From NCBI GenBank assembly GCA_964533785.1, contig CAZHNG010000161.1:1-14829 (forward strand): DNA of 14,829 bases, given 5' to 3'. This stretch comes from JANQRV01 sp964533785 (lineage in GTDB: Bacteria; Bacteroidota; Bacteroidia; Chitinophagales; Saprospiraceae). The translations under genes were made by a program, and so were the position numbers. Of this stretch, positions 5,069 to 12,337 are shown in pieces (the first letter of the stretch is position 1; every line of letters starts with the position of its first letter). The notes under the pieces are model-generated. The model was not told where the DNA came from. It saw nothing but the letters and a program-made list of their open reading frames with translations, and ran no database searches.

Positions 5069-7210
5069 ATGAATAACTTTGATTTTTCTCAAGTTTCAGA
5101 AGCGGATCGCAAAGACATAGTCGAGCTTTCCAATCGTATAAAAGCTTTCAACGAGGGGAAAGAAGATGAGGAGCGGTTCAAGCACTACCGGCTCACCAGG
5201 GGTGTTTACGGTCAGCGCCAATTGGGGGTGCAGATGTTCAGGACCAAGATCCCTTACGGAAAGATAACGGCGCATCAATTGCGCGTATTAGCGGATATAT
5301 CCGACCGCTATGCCACGGGTAATTTACATTTAACGACCCGGCAAAACATACAGTTACATTTTGTCAAATTGGATGATTCGCCCGCCGTATGGACGGCTTT
5401 GGCTCAGAATGGATTAACCGCTCGGGAAGCCTGCGGCAATACCGTCAGGAACATAACAGCATCCGCCAAAGCAGGAATTGATCCCGATGAATTATTTGAT
5501 GTTAGTCCCTATGCGCATGCTTGTTTTGAATATTTTTTGCGTAACCCGATCTGTCAGGAAATGGGACGCAAAGTCAAGCCAGCTTTTTCCTCTAGTGATA
5601 AAGATTCTGCCTTTACTTACTTCCACGATTTTGGATTTGTACCACGCATGAAAGACGGTGAGCGGGGGTTCAAAATGGTTGTGGGTGGTGGACTCGGAGC
5701 AGTNNNNNNNNNNTTTATCGCTCATGAGGTGACTGATTTTATGCCTACGCACCAGATCATTCCCTTTATGGAAGCGGCCTTAAGAGTTTTTGATCGTTAC
5801 GGTGAGCGGGAAAAACGGATGAAGGCGAGGATGAAATTCTTAGTAAAAAAGCTTGGGATCGATCAGTTTTTAGCCTTAGTGGAGGAAGAAAAGAAAGCTA
5901 TATCGCATCAATCCGTACCCATTGATACTGAAAAATGGCCTGAAACCCCAATTCCGGCGCCGGTACAAGTTCCGGTTTCGAGGCCGTACGATGAGCAAAA
6001 ATACGAGCAGTGGCTGGATACCAATGTATTCGAACAAAAACAAAAAGGGTTTTGGGGAGTGCAGATCAAAGTGAGGCTTGGGGATATTCATTCTTCCATT
6101 GCCAGAAAATTGGCCCAATTGGTAGAAATCTACGCTGCTGACGATATCAGAGTAACTGTTAATCAAGGGTTATTGTTAAGGTTTATTCGCAAAGAATATT
6201 TACCTCACCTTTTCAATGAGCTGGACAAGCTTGGGCTTGCAGATCCAGGCTTTGATTCTACTGCTGATGTAACGGCCTGCCCGGGAACAGACACCTGTGC
6301 ACTAGGCGTAACGAACAGTACGGGCCTGGCCACTGAATTGGAAAAGGTCATACGCAATGAGTATCCAACGCTGCTAAACGAAAAACACCTGAAGCTCAAA
6401 ATAAGCGGCTGTATGAATGCCTGTGGGCAACATATGGCCGCTAACATTGGCTTTCACGGTAGTTCTATTAAAAAGGATAATAAGGTGATCCCCGCGATGC
6501 AGGTAGTGATTGGCGGAGGAGTAGATCCTGAAGGAAAAGGTTATGTCGCAGATAAAGTCATTAAACTGCCTACGAAAAGAATTCCCCAGGCCTTGCGTCT
6601 TTTACTGAACGATTATCTGGAAAGCGATCAAAGCAATCTTTATTATAATGATTATTACCAATCACTGGGTAAACGTTATTTCTACAATTTGCTCAAACCT
6701 TTGGCCAATACCACCAATGTGGCGGACTCCGACTTTTTCGATTGGGGGCAGGACCATCAATACATTCAGCAGATCGGGGTAGGGGAGTGCGCCGGTGTTT
6801 CCATGGATGTGGTAGGCACTATTATCAATGAGGCTTTTGGCAAGATGAAATTAGCGGAAGAAGCCCTGGCAGAAAAGTTATTTGCTGAATCCATCTATCA
6901 TAGTTACACCAGCTTTGTGATCGGAGCTAAAGCCTTGCTTTTGAGCAAAGATATTAAGTGCAATACCCACAAAGGTATCATTGAAGACTTTCAGGAACAT
7001 TATATTAAAACCGCCGAGATGAACGGCACGACTGACTTTCCAGCTACGGTATTACAAATGAAGCGCAAAGAGCCTACTGTAGAATTTGCACAATCGTATT
7101 TTCAACAGGCTGAAAAGTTTATTCAAACCGTGATCCGTAAAAGAGAAGAACAACTGGCAGAAAATGGTGGTCAGGATAAAATAGTAGTTGGAGATCATTA
7201 CCGGGCATAG
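5069..7210 (+). CDS. sir: Ferredoxin-type sulfite reductase with HEPN-like C-terminal extension
   Basis: A 713-residue siroheme/[4Fe-4S] enzyme of the nitrite/sulfite reductase family. In this setting it most likely performs the six-electron reduction of sulfite to sulfide. It has two pseudo-symmetric halves: ferredoxin-like at about 45-110, the first siroheme domain at about 118-290, the second ferredoxin-like at about 330-395, and the second siroheme domain at about 400-545. The cluster ligands are visible as CPGTDTC (C404, C410) and CMNAC (C448, C452). After about residue 550 comes a further region of about 160 residues with GVGECAGV (C574 within it) and helices at about 600-700 that resemble a HEPN domain. 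This makes it longer than plain ferredoxin-dependent enzymes. Residues 212-215 are unknown because of a run of N. Nitrite reductase is the alternative, but cysH, siroheme synthesis and the poly-Cys leader favour sulfite. Confidence 0.92.
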   Translation: MNNFDFSQVSEADRKDIVELSNRIKAFNEGKEDEERFKHYRLTRGVYGQRQLGVQMFRTKIPYGKITAHQLRVLADISDRYATGNLHLTTRQNIQLHFVKLDDSPAVWTALAQNGLTAREACGNTVRNITASAKAGIDPDELFDVSPYAHACFEYFLRNPICQEMGRKVKPAFSSSDKDSAFTYFHDFGFVPRMKDGERGFKMVVGGGLGAXXXXFIAHEVTDFMPTHQIIPFMEAALRVFDRYGEREKRMKARMKFLVKKLGIDQFLALVEEEKKAISHQSVPIDTEKWPETPIPAPVQVPVSRPYDEQKYEQWLDTNVFEQKQKGFWGVQIKVRLGDIHSSIARKLAQLVEIYAADDIRVTVNQGLLLRFIRKEYLPHLFNELDKLGLADPGFDSTADVTACPGTDTCALGVTNSTGLATELEKVIRNEYPTLLNEKHLKLKISGCMNACGQHMAANIGFHGSSIKKDNKVIPAMQVVIGGGVDPEGKGYVADKVIKLPTKRIPQALRLLLNDYLESDQSNLYYNDYYQSLGKRYFYNLLKPLANTTNVADSDFFDWGQDHQYIQQIGVGECAGVSMDVVGTIINEAFGKMKLAEEALAEKLFAESIYHSYTSFVIGAKALLLSKDIKCNTHKGIIEDFQEHYIKTAEMNGTTDFPATVLQMKRKEPTVEFAQSYFQQAEKFIQTVIRKREEQLAENGGQDKIVVGDHYRA
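5704..5713. other. Assembly gap of ten N
   Basis: Ten undetermined bases interrupt the sulfite reductase gene in the conserved GGGLGA-(gap)-FIAHEV stretch. The frame is preserved across it, but the number of N is likely arbitrary. Family members usually have about two residues (GGLGAxPxxA) where four unknown ones are modelled here, so the true sequence may be shorter and the flanking GT at 5702-5703 may be wrong. Confidence 0.97.
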
Positions 7211-7273
7211 ACCTGTTGGGCAGGGTAAATCCGGTCTTAACCTCGATTTCTTAATCTGTATTAAAAAAATGAC

Positions 7274-8056
7274 ATGAAACAACCCAAAATAAGCTTAGTG
7301 GGAGCAGGTCCGGGTGATCCGGAATTGCTTACGCTCAAAGCTGTCAGAACTTTGCAGCGCTCAGATGTCGTTCTTTATGATGCTTTGGTCAATCCTAGTA
7401 TTCTAGAATGGGCACCGGTGAGTGCTCCAAAGGTATTCGTGGGGAAAAGAGCTGGAAAAAAGCGGTATACGCAAGATGAAATTAACCTGCTTATGGTTCA
7501 ATATGCTTTTTCCCACGGTCACGTCGTAAGGTTAAAAGGAGGAGATCCTTTCGTTTTTGGGCGGGGTTACGAAGAATTGGAATATGCGCGGGCATTTGAT
7601 ATTCAATCGTCCGTCGTTCCGGGAATTTCCAGTGCCAATTCCCTGGCTGCTTTACAAGGAGTGCCAGTGACCAGCAGGGGATTCAGCGAAAGTTTCTGGG
7701 TGATAACAGGTACGACAAAAACCGGGCAATTGTCCAGCGATATCAGGCTTGCTGCACAGTCTACGGCTACCGTCGTTGTCTTGATGGGGATGAACAAATT
7801 ACCAGAAATAGCAAGGCTTTTCATAGCAGAAGGGCGTCCTGAATTACCAGTAATGGTTATTCAAAACGGATCACGTGAGGATGAGCGCTTTGTGCTGGGC
7901 AAGATCAATACCATTGTTGAGAAGGTGCAGGAACAAAAAATCAGTACGCCGGGAGTCATTGTGATCGGTGAGACAGTCCAATTACATGCTCAATGGCCGG
8001 CAGCATTCCGCCATTTAAACCAGGCTGAATTATTGAACAAAATCAATAATTTCTAA
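7274..8056 (+). CDS. cobA: Uroporphyrinogen-III C-methyltransferase
   Basis: A 260-residue S-adenosylmethionine-dependent methyltransferase that methylates uroporphyrinogen III at C2 and C7 to give precorrin-2. Precorrin-2 is the branch compound for siroheme, the cofactor of the neighbouring sulfite reductase. The tetrapyrrole methylase signatures are all visible: VGAGPGDPELLT (9-20), RLKGGDPFVFGRG (86-98), VPGISS (115-120) and PVTSRG (131-136). It is a single-domain form of normal length, without the CysG-type precorrin-2 dehydrogenase/ferrochelatase domain, so oxidation and iron insertion need another protein not in the window. It begins 63 bases after the sulfite reductase stop and ends 11 bases before cysH, which fits one operon. 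Confidence 0.95.
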   Translation: MKQPKISLVGAGPGDPELLTLKAVRTLQRSDVVLYDALVNPSILEWAPVSAPKVFVGKRAGKKRYTQDEINLLMVQYAFSHGHVVRLKGGDPFVFGRGYEELEYARAFDIQSSVVPGISSANSLAALQGVPVTSRGFSESFWVITGTTKTGQLSSDIRLAAQSTATVVVLMGMNKLPEIARLFIAEGRPELPVMVIQNGSREDERFVLGKINTIVEKVQEQKISTPGVIVIGETVQLHAQWPAAFRHLNQAELLNKINNF

Positions 8057-8067
8057 AATCCTTAACC

Positions 8068-8820
8068 ATGATAGAAACACCAATAGCAACTGAAACTATG
8101 CGTACGCCTCCTTCTAAATGGAAAAACCTCAGCATTGAGTCATTGAATGATAAATTTGCACCTCTAACTCCCCACGCAAGACTGCTCGCACTTTACAATC
8201 ATTTCAAGGTCAATGAGGTGTTATTAACCTCTTCTTTTGGAACTAAATCGGCGGTTTTGCTGGCAATGGTCAGCCAATTACCCGTTGATCAGCCGGTGCA
8301 TTTCATCGATACCAGTTATCATTTTCCCGAAACGCTAAAATACCGGGATCAATTGGTAAAGCAGTTGGGCTTGAGACTGATCAATGTAGAACCGGAAGCC
8401 AGAGAGAATGCACTTACCCGTGAGGAAAAATGGTGGATCGATCATCCACGCATGTGTTGTACGATCAATAAAGTAGCGCCTTTAGAACCTATTAAGGCTA
8501 ACCACAAAGTCTGGATCAGCGGATTGATGGCTCATCAAACCCCTTTCAGGTCAAACCTCAGGATTTTTGAACAACAAGGAGATATTATTAAATTCCACCC
8601 TTTGATCGATTTGCAAGAACAGGAGTTCGAGCAATATTTTACTACCTACAGCTTACCCCGGCACCCCTTAGAAGCTTTAGGGTACGGATCCGTTGGGTGT
8701 ATTCACTGTACCAAAAAAGGCAGTGGCAGAGAAGGGCGTTGGCAAGGTACGAATAAAACGGAGTGTGGATTACATCCGGGCTATTTCATCAAGAAAAAGA
8801 AAAATAAAGTACTCGGGTAG
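8068..8820 (+). CDS. cysH: Adenylyl-sulfate / phosphoadenylyl-sulfate reductase
   Basis: A 250-residue cytoplasmic reductase that converts activated sulfate (APS or PAPS) to sulfite with thioredoxin or glutaredoxin as donor. Its product feeds the sulfite reductase upstream. The PP-loop-type nucleotide-binding stretch is SSFGTKSAVLL (55-65), with DTSYHFPET at 81-89. The iron-sulfur cysteines are present as CC (130-131) and CIHC (211-214), the pattern of the [4Fe-4S] bacterial APS reductase group. This is unlike the cluster-free enterobacterial PAPS reductase, so APS is the more likely substrate. The redox-active ECGLH motif is at 232-236. The 11-base gap from cobA indicates co-transcription. 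A second ATG at 8098 could be the true start. ATP sulfurylase genes are not in the window. Confidence 0.95.
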   Translation: MIETPIATETMRTPPSKWKNLSIESLNDKFAPLTPHARLLALYNHFKVNEVLLTSSFGTKSAVLLAMVSQLPVDQPVHFIDTSYHFPETLKYRDQLVKQLGLRLINVEPEARENALTREEKWWIDHPRMCCTINKVAPLEPIKANHKVWISGLMAHQTPFRSNLRIFEQQGDIIKFHPLIDLQEQEFEQYFTTYSLPRHPLEALGYGSVGCIHCTKKGSGREGRWQGTNKTECGLHPGYFIKKKKNKVLG

Positions 8821-9034
8821 AAGTTGTTTTGTCGGTTACAAGTAATCTTTTTTGAAGAAAAAGACATAAACTTTTTGTCCGCAAACTATATGATGTAGAT
8901 TATAGTTGTGATAAATGTCACTGGTTGCTTCAGCAATGGAGTGATTTTTGATAGTAGCAAAGCAGCTCATATTTTCTTGTTTTGCCTCGTGATTTTAGAA
9001 CAAATATTGAAATCTAGCTTTTTGATTATTCACC
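8821..9034. promoter_or_regulatory. Gap between cysH and the ferredoxin reductase gene
   Basis: A 214-bp AT-rich stretch with no gene. Near its middle is a terminator-like hairpin (listed separately). TTTG at 8947-8950, 19 bases, then TATTTTCT (8970-8977) is a partial match to the Bacteroidota promoter pattern (six of eight positions in the -7 element). It would give a leader of about 50 bases for the gene at 9035. This suggests that the reductase has its own promoter. Confidence 0.3.
8918..8949 (+). terminator. Possible terminator after the sulfate-reduction operon
   Basis: TCACT at 8918-8922 pairs with AGTGA at 8940-8944, and TTGC at 8925-8928 pairs with GCAA at 8933-8936. A small internal loop separates the two helices. 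TTTTT follows at 8945-8949. The stem is broken and moderate in strength, so termination may be partial. Confidence 0.35.
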
Positions 9035-10042
9035 ATGATTAAGACTGATATTTTAATAATAGGCGCCGGTCCTTGTGGATTGTTTACTGTTTTTGAGGCC
9101 GGATTGCTGCAATTGCGTTGTCACTTAGTAGATGCTTTAGCTGAGCCCGGTGGTCAGCTATCAGAAATCTATCCTAAGAAGCCCATTTACGACATACCGG
9201 GTTATCCTTCTATTCTGGCGGGAGAATTAGTAGATAATTTAATGGAGCAGATCAAACCTTTCAAACCTGGTTTCACTTTGGGTGAAAGGGCGGAAAGTAT
9301 CGATAGGCTAGGAGATAATTCTTTTTTGGTAACAACTAATGAAGGGACACAACTAAACGCTCCCGTTATAGCGATAGCTGGGGGCTTGGGGTGTTTTGAA
9401 CCACGAAAACCACCTATTGACAACATTCACGAATTTGAGAAGAAAGGTATTGATTATATCGTAAAAAATCCTGATAAATACAAGGATCAACGGGTAGTTA
9501 TTGCCGGTGGTGGTGATTCTGCCCTTGACTGGACCATTTACCTCGCGCCAATAGCCAAAGAATTGACGTTAATTCACCGGCGTAGTGAATTTCGTGGTGC
9601 CCCAGATTCTACCGCCAAAGTCATAGAGCTGGCTGAAGCAGGTAAAATTAAATTGATTACCGAAGCACAAGCCGTTGGACTAAATGGTAACGGTAAGTTG
9701 AAAGAAGTCATTATCAAACATAAAACAGAGGGGGAAATAATTCTTAATACCGACTATTTCATTCCCCTGTTTGGTCTATCGCCAAAACTCGGCCCTATCG
9801 CCGATTGGGGATTGAATATTACCAAGAATGCCATCGAAGTAAATACCGATGATTATAGCACCAATGTACCGGGGATCTATGCCGTTGGGGATATCAACAC
9901 TTATCCGGGTAAGCTGAAGCTTATTCTTTGCGGCTTTCACGAAGGTACTTTGGCCGTACAGTCAGCGTTCAAACATATATACCCGGATAAGAAGTTGAGC
10001 TTTAAGTATACGACGGTACAGGGGGTGAAGGGGTTCGAGTGA
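9035..10042 (+). CDS. Thioredoxin-reductase-like ferredoxin-NADP+ reductase
   Basis: A 335-residue FAD/NADPH flavoprotein of the YumC/TrxR-like ferredoxin reductase group. It passes electrons between NADPH and ferredoxin. The FAD-binding GAGPCG is at 10-15, followed by the AEPGGQLSEIYPKKPIYDIPG stretch at 36-56 (shared by this subfamily). The NADPH-binding GGGDSA is at 158-163, with HRR at 181-183 and a second FAD contact at TNVPGIYAVGD (276-286). It lacks the CxxC redox pair in the NADPH domain, which separates it from thioredoxin reductase. Length fits the family. Its place behind the ferredoxin-type sulfite reductase suggests that it regenerates reduced ferredoxin for sulfite reduction; this is inference from context. 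The REP-type palindrome begins one base after its stop codon. Confidence 0.93.
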   Translation: MIKTDILIIGAGPCGLFTVFEAGLLQLRCHLVDALAEPGGQLSEIYPKKPIYDIPGYPSILAGELVDNLMEQIKPFKPGFTLGERAESIDRLGDNSFLVTTNEGTQLNAPVIAIAGGLGCFEPRKPPIDNIHEFEKKGIDYIVKNPDKYKDQRVVIAGGGDSALDWTIYLAPIAKELTLIHRRSEFRGAPDSTAKVIELAEAGKIKLITEAQAVGLNGNGKLKEVIIKHKTEGEIILNTDYFIPLFGLSPKLGPIADWGLNITKNAIEVNTDDYSTNVPGIYAVGDINTYPGKLKLILCGFHEGTLAVQSAFKHIYPDKKLSFKYTTVQGVKGFE

Positions 10043-10043
10043 G

Positions 10044-10110
10044 ATGTGCCGGGGAGATGTCAATTCACTGTACACGACATGTTGGGTGAGTTGACATCTC
10101 CCCAGCACAT
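10044..10110. repeat. REP-type long palindrome at the transposase 3' end
   Basis: Arms of 25 bases at 10044-10068 and 10086-10110 match as an inverted repeat at 23 positions, with a 17-base spacer. The core arm sequence is GGGGAGATGTCAA, facing TTGACATCTCCCC. It starts directly after the flavoprotein stop codon. Its right part encodes the last residues of the RAYT transposase on the other strand. RAYT proteins act on REP hairpins, so this is likely the substrate or a derived end. It could also terminate transcription of both convergent genes. Confidence 0.8.
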
Positions 10111-10755
10111 GACTTTTCCTCCCAGTTCGTGAAAAGCAACGAAACCATCCTTCCCACCAAACCAATCCAGTACTGCTTCACGTTCAATACTTGTGGGTTT
10201 ATTGCTCATAAATGTGTGGTAAGAACTCCATTTATACTGAGTGAAATCGTTAACCAAACCATGTTTCTTAGGATTCGCATGAATGTAATACACACATTGT
10301 GTAAAATGACCTTCACTTTCAATGGCCAAACGTTTATAAGGCCGATGGAACAAATTACCACTTCGACGATACTTTCTATTAATAACCGTACTGTAGGAAA
10401 TAAAAAAACGCCCGAATTGCTTTTCCAATAATTCTACCGTATTGCGTTCCGCAGGTGGAGTATACAGAAACCTGCGTTGAACAATCGAAACTTTTGCTGG
10501 ATGCAGTTGGTTAAGGTGTGCCAAGATCTCACTCATACTTCTAACCTTGACCAAAACGTGAAAATGGTTGTCAAGTAAACAATAAGCATAGGTTTTTAGA
10601 AAAGGTAATAGGTACTGCCGATATCGTTTTAGGAAAAATATTCGATCTTTTTCATCAAGAAATAGAGCTTCCTTGTTGTTGGTCCGATTGTAGATATGGT
10701 AATATTGGCCAGCTTCGAGCGGCAAGACATAATCTTCTTTGGTGCGTGTGTGCAT
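10060..10755 (-). CDS. REP-associated tyrosine transposase (RAYT, Y1/IS200-like)
   Basis: A single-strand HUH/Y1 transposase-like protein that recognises and cuts REP hairpin DNA. The family hallmarks are the N-terminal AGQYYHIYNRTNNKE stretch, the metal-binding H-x-H motif in LLDNHFHVLVKVRS, and GNLFHRPYKRL. The putative catalytic tyrosine region is FTQCVYYIHANPKKHGLV. The reading frame is open up to 10821, but I prefer ATG at 10753-10755 (MHTRTKEDYVLPLEAG) because the 22 extra residues are low-complexity and unlike the family. This gives 231 residues. The final residues, about GDVNSPNMSCTVN, are encoded inside the palindrome at 10044-10110. No target-site duplications or paired inverted ends are seen, so it is probably a domesticated or single RAYT locus. 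Confidence 0.9.
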   Translation of the reverse strand: MHTRTKEDYVLPLEAGQYYHIYNRTNNKEALFLDEKDRIFFLKRYRQYLLPFLKTYAYCLLDNHFHVLVKVRSMSEILAHLNQLHPAKVSIVQRRFLYTPPAERNTVELLEKQFGRFFISYSTVINRKYRRSGNLFHRPYKRLAIESEGHFTQCVYYIHANPKKHGLVNDFTQYKWSSYHTFMSNKPTSIEREAVLDWFGGKDGFVAFHELGGKVMCWGDVNSPNMSCTVN

Positions 10756-10868
10756 GTGAGAGTGAATTTGAATATGTAAATATAAAAATTTTTGTGTTGA
10801 TTTTCTTGCAACGAGTATCAATTGTGCTTATTTTTACTTTATAGCAAAAAATTACAAGGAACTTATTG

Positions 10869-10899
10869 TTTGTTTATATTGTTTTTAATGTAATATTTG
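10869..10899 (+). promoter_or_regulatory. Predicted Bacteroidota promoter of the toxin-antitoxin pair
   Basis: TTTG at 10869-10872, a 19-base spacer, and AATATTTG at 10892-10899 match the Bacteroidota sigma pattern TTTG-N19-TAnnTTTG at all but one defined position. It lies 20 bases before the preferred antitoxin start at 10920, so the leader would be short. The region is very AT-rich, so a chance match is possible. Confidence 0.45.
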
Positions 10900-10919
10900 T
10901 AAAAAAAAGTCTTAACCGA

Positions 10920-11129
10920 ATGATACGAACAATTGTTAATGTGAATAATAAAAATTTGACTTTGGCCTTGCCTGATGATTTTTTAGGTAAGAAGATCGAA
11001 GTAATTGCCTTCGTCCTCGAAGAAGTAGAAATTAAAACTACTGTTTTAGCAAAAGCTAAGACTTTTTCTGCCGTTGAATTAGATACTAGAGGATTTAATT
11101 TCAATAGAGACGAAGCAAATGAAAGATAA
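10920..11129 (+). CDS. Putative antitoxin of a PIN-toxin pair
   Basis: A 69-residue protein starting at MIRTIVNVNNKNLTLALP, with a short beta-strand opening and a DDFLGKKIEVIAF stretch. This is like small Bacteroidota antitoxins found before PIN toxins (I recognise the style, not a named family). The C-terminal half (about residues 35-69) is polar and charged, likely the toxin-wrapping tail. The frame is open further upstream to 10866, but those residues are hydrophobic low-complexity and overlap the predicted promoter, so ATG 10920 is preferred. Its last 11 bases overlap the start of the PIN toxin, giving translational coupling. It would neutralise the toxin and perhaps repress the shared promoter. 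The role rests mainly on context. Confidence 0.72.
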   Translation: MIRTIVNVNNKNLTLALPDDFLGKKIEVIAFVLEEVEIKTTVLAKAKTFSAVELDTRGFNFNRDEANER

Positions 11130-11526
11130 AGCTTTTCTCGATACAAATATTCTCATTTATTGCTACACTAAAACAGAATTGGAAAAGCAAATCAAGGCTC
11201 GCCAAGTTGCAAACTTGTCAAACACCGTAATTAGTACACAAGTTTTAAAAGAATTGACTAATATCCTTCGGAAGAAATTTAATATTGAATGGCCTATAAT
11301 TCATTCAGTTCTTACTGAAGTTGAAGGCAATTTTGAGATTTATGAAAATAATGCCAATTCAATTAGACGTGCTTGTGAAATTGCGGATAAATACCAATTT
11401 TCTTTTTATGATAGTCTTATTATAGCGGCTGCTCTCTACAGTAATTGCAAAATTCTATTTTCTGAGGATTTGCAAAATGGCCAGCTTATTGAACGAGTAC
11501 TTATGATAAAAAATCCTTTTCTGTAA
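11119..11526 (+). CDS. PIN-domain ribonuclease toxin (VapC-like)
   Basis: A 135-residue PIN-domain protein, the standard size for VapC-type toxins, which are Mg2+-dependent ribonucleases that often cleave tRNA or rRNA. The acidic active-site residues are visible: D8 in FLDTNILIY, E45 in VLKELTNIL, D98 in SFYDSLIIAAAL, and E116/D117 in FSEDLQNG. The order and spacing fit a complete, probably active site. It overlaps the preceding antitoxin gene by 11 bases in another frame, as in coupled toxin-antitoxin operons. Base composition of the pair is AT-richer than the core genes nearby, consistent with transfer. The RNA target is unknown. Confidence 0.9.
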   Translation: MKDKAFLDTNILIYCYTKTELEKQIKARQVANLSNTVISTQVLKELTNILRKKFNIEWPIIHSVLTEVEGNFEIYENNANSIRRACEIADKYQFSFYDSLIIAAALYSNCKILFSEDLQNGQLIERVLMIKNPFL

Positions 11527-11600
11527 AGTTTTTTTTTATTGCATGATATGGATTAAATGTGACAGATATCTTCTTAAAGTAGAAAAGATAATTGAAGACA

Positions 11601-12182
11601 ATGCCTATTACAGATATATCACAGTTGGATCTTAACAAGAGTTATACTTACTCTGATTACTTGAGTTGGCAATTCAAAGAGCGGGTAGAGTTGATCAAGG
11701 GGAAGTTATTTAAGATGAGTCCTGCCCCAAATAGGATTCACCAAAAGATTGCAGGAGAGTTGATCGCAATTTTTGTTACATTTTTCCGAGGGAAGAAATG
11801 TCAAGTATTTCCTGCCCCTTTTGATGTGAGACTGCCAATTGCATCTAAAAATGGAATGGCTTCTACTGTAGTACAGCCAGATTTGAGTGTCATATGCGAC
11901 GTTGCGAAACTAGACGAACAAGGATGTAATGGAGCCCCCGACTTAATCATCGAAATCCTTTCTCCCGGCAATTCCAAAAAGGAAATGCGGGAAAAATTTG
12001 AAGTATACGAGGAATCCGGTGTAAGAGAATACTGGATGGTAGATCCGCAAGAAAAAATCGTTCTGATTTATGTATTGAATGAATCCGGACAATACATCGG
12101 TCTCCAACCATTGACCGATGAACAAATAGCCTCCCCTTCAATCTTTCCTGAATTGAAAGTTAACCTATCGGAAGTTTTTTAA
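11601..12182 (+). CDS. Uma2-family (DUF820) PD-(D/E)xK nuclease-like protein
   Basis: A 193-residue protein of the Uma2 family, restriction-endonuclease-fold proteins of largely unknown cellular role that are abundant in cyanobacteria and Bacteroidota. Family hallmarks are the N-terminal YTYSDYLSW and ELIKGKLFKMSPAPNRIHQ, then VVQPDLSVICD (D94). The putative catalytic APDLIIEILSPGN follows (D114, E118), then the KFEVYEESGVREYWMVDP block with K132. The active-site residues look intact. A TTG codon at 11592 allows three more residues, but ATG at 11601 is the more natural start. It lies 74 bases after the PIN toxin and may be co-transcribed or independent. It sits in an accessory region, but no partner methylase or mobile element boundary is visible. 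Confidence 0.9.
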   Translation: MPITDISQLDLNKSYTYSDYLSWQFKERVELIKGKLFKMSPAPNRIHQKIAGELIAIFVTFFRGKKCQVFPAPFDVRLPIASKNGMASTVVQPDLSVICDVAKLDEQGCNGAPDLIIEILSPGNSKKEMREKFEVYEESGVREYWMVDPQEKIVLIYVLNESGQYIGLQPLTDEQIASPSIFPELKVNLSEVF

Positions 12183-12259
12183 TTTTTCCGCACATCGGGA
12201 TTACAAGCTCATAAACCTTTCTCAAGGCAGATCTAGCACAAGCAGCGTATCAATTCTAC

Positions 12260-12300
12260 TAAAAAAAAACAGGCAATGAGCATTAAAACTCATTGCCTGT
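12260..12300 (-). terminator. Intrinsic terminator of the secreted repeat protein gene
   Basis: Twelve perfectly paired bases, ACAGGCAATGAG (12269-12280) with CTCATTGCCTGT (12289-12300), enclose an eight-base loop. On the minus strand the stem is followed by a run of T, seen as A at 12260-12268. It lies about 38 bases after the minus-strand stop codon. The other side has no T tract, so it serves the minus strand. Confidence 0.92.
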
Positions 12301-12337
12301 CAAGTAATTTGGGCAACCGATGGTTACCTAAATTATC

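Noticed and set aside
5049..5072. Seven-codon ORF overlapping the sulfite reductase start as ATGA
   Set aside because: Too short and without a biased composition. It has no codon theme like the poly-Cys leader, and the overlap is easily due to chance.
9035..10042. Thioredoxin reductase
   Set aside because: The fold is the same, but there is no CxxC redox pair in the NADPH domain, and the N-terminal and C-terminal stretches fit the ferredoxin-NADP+ reductase group.
10044..10110. Insertion sequence terminal inverted repeats
   Set aside because: The two arms form one local palindrome rather than flanking the transposase gene, which fits a REP hairpin and not a DDE-type element end.
10129..10431. 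Plus-strand open frame inside the transposase gene
   Set aside because: It is the antisense shadow of the RAYT gene, whose minus-strand product has clear family motifs.
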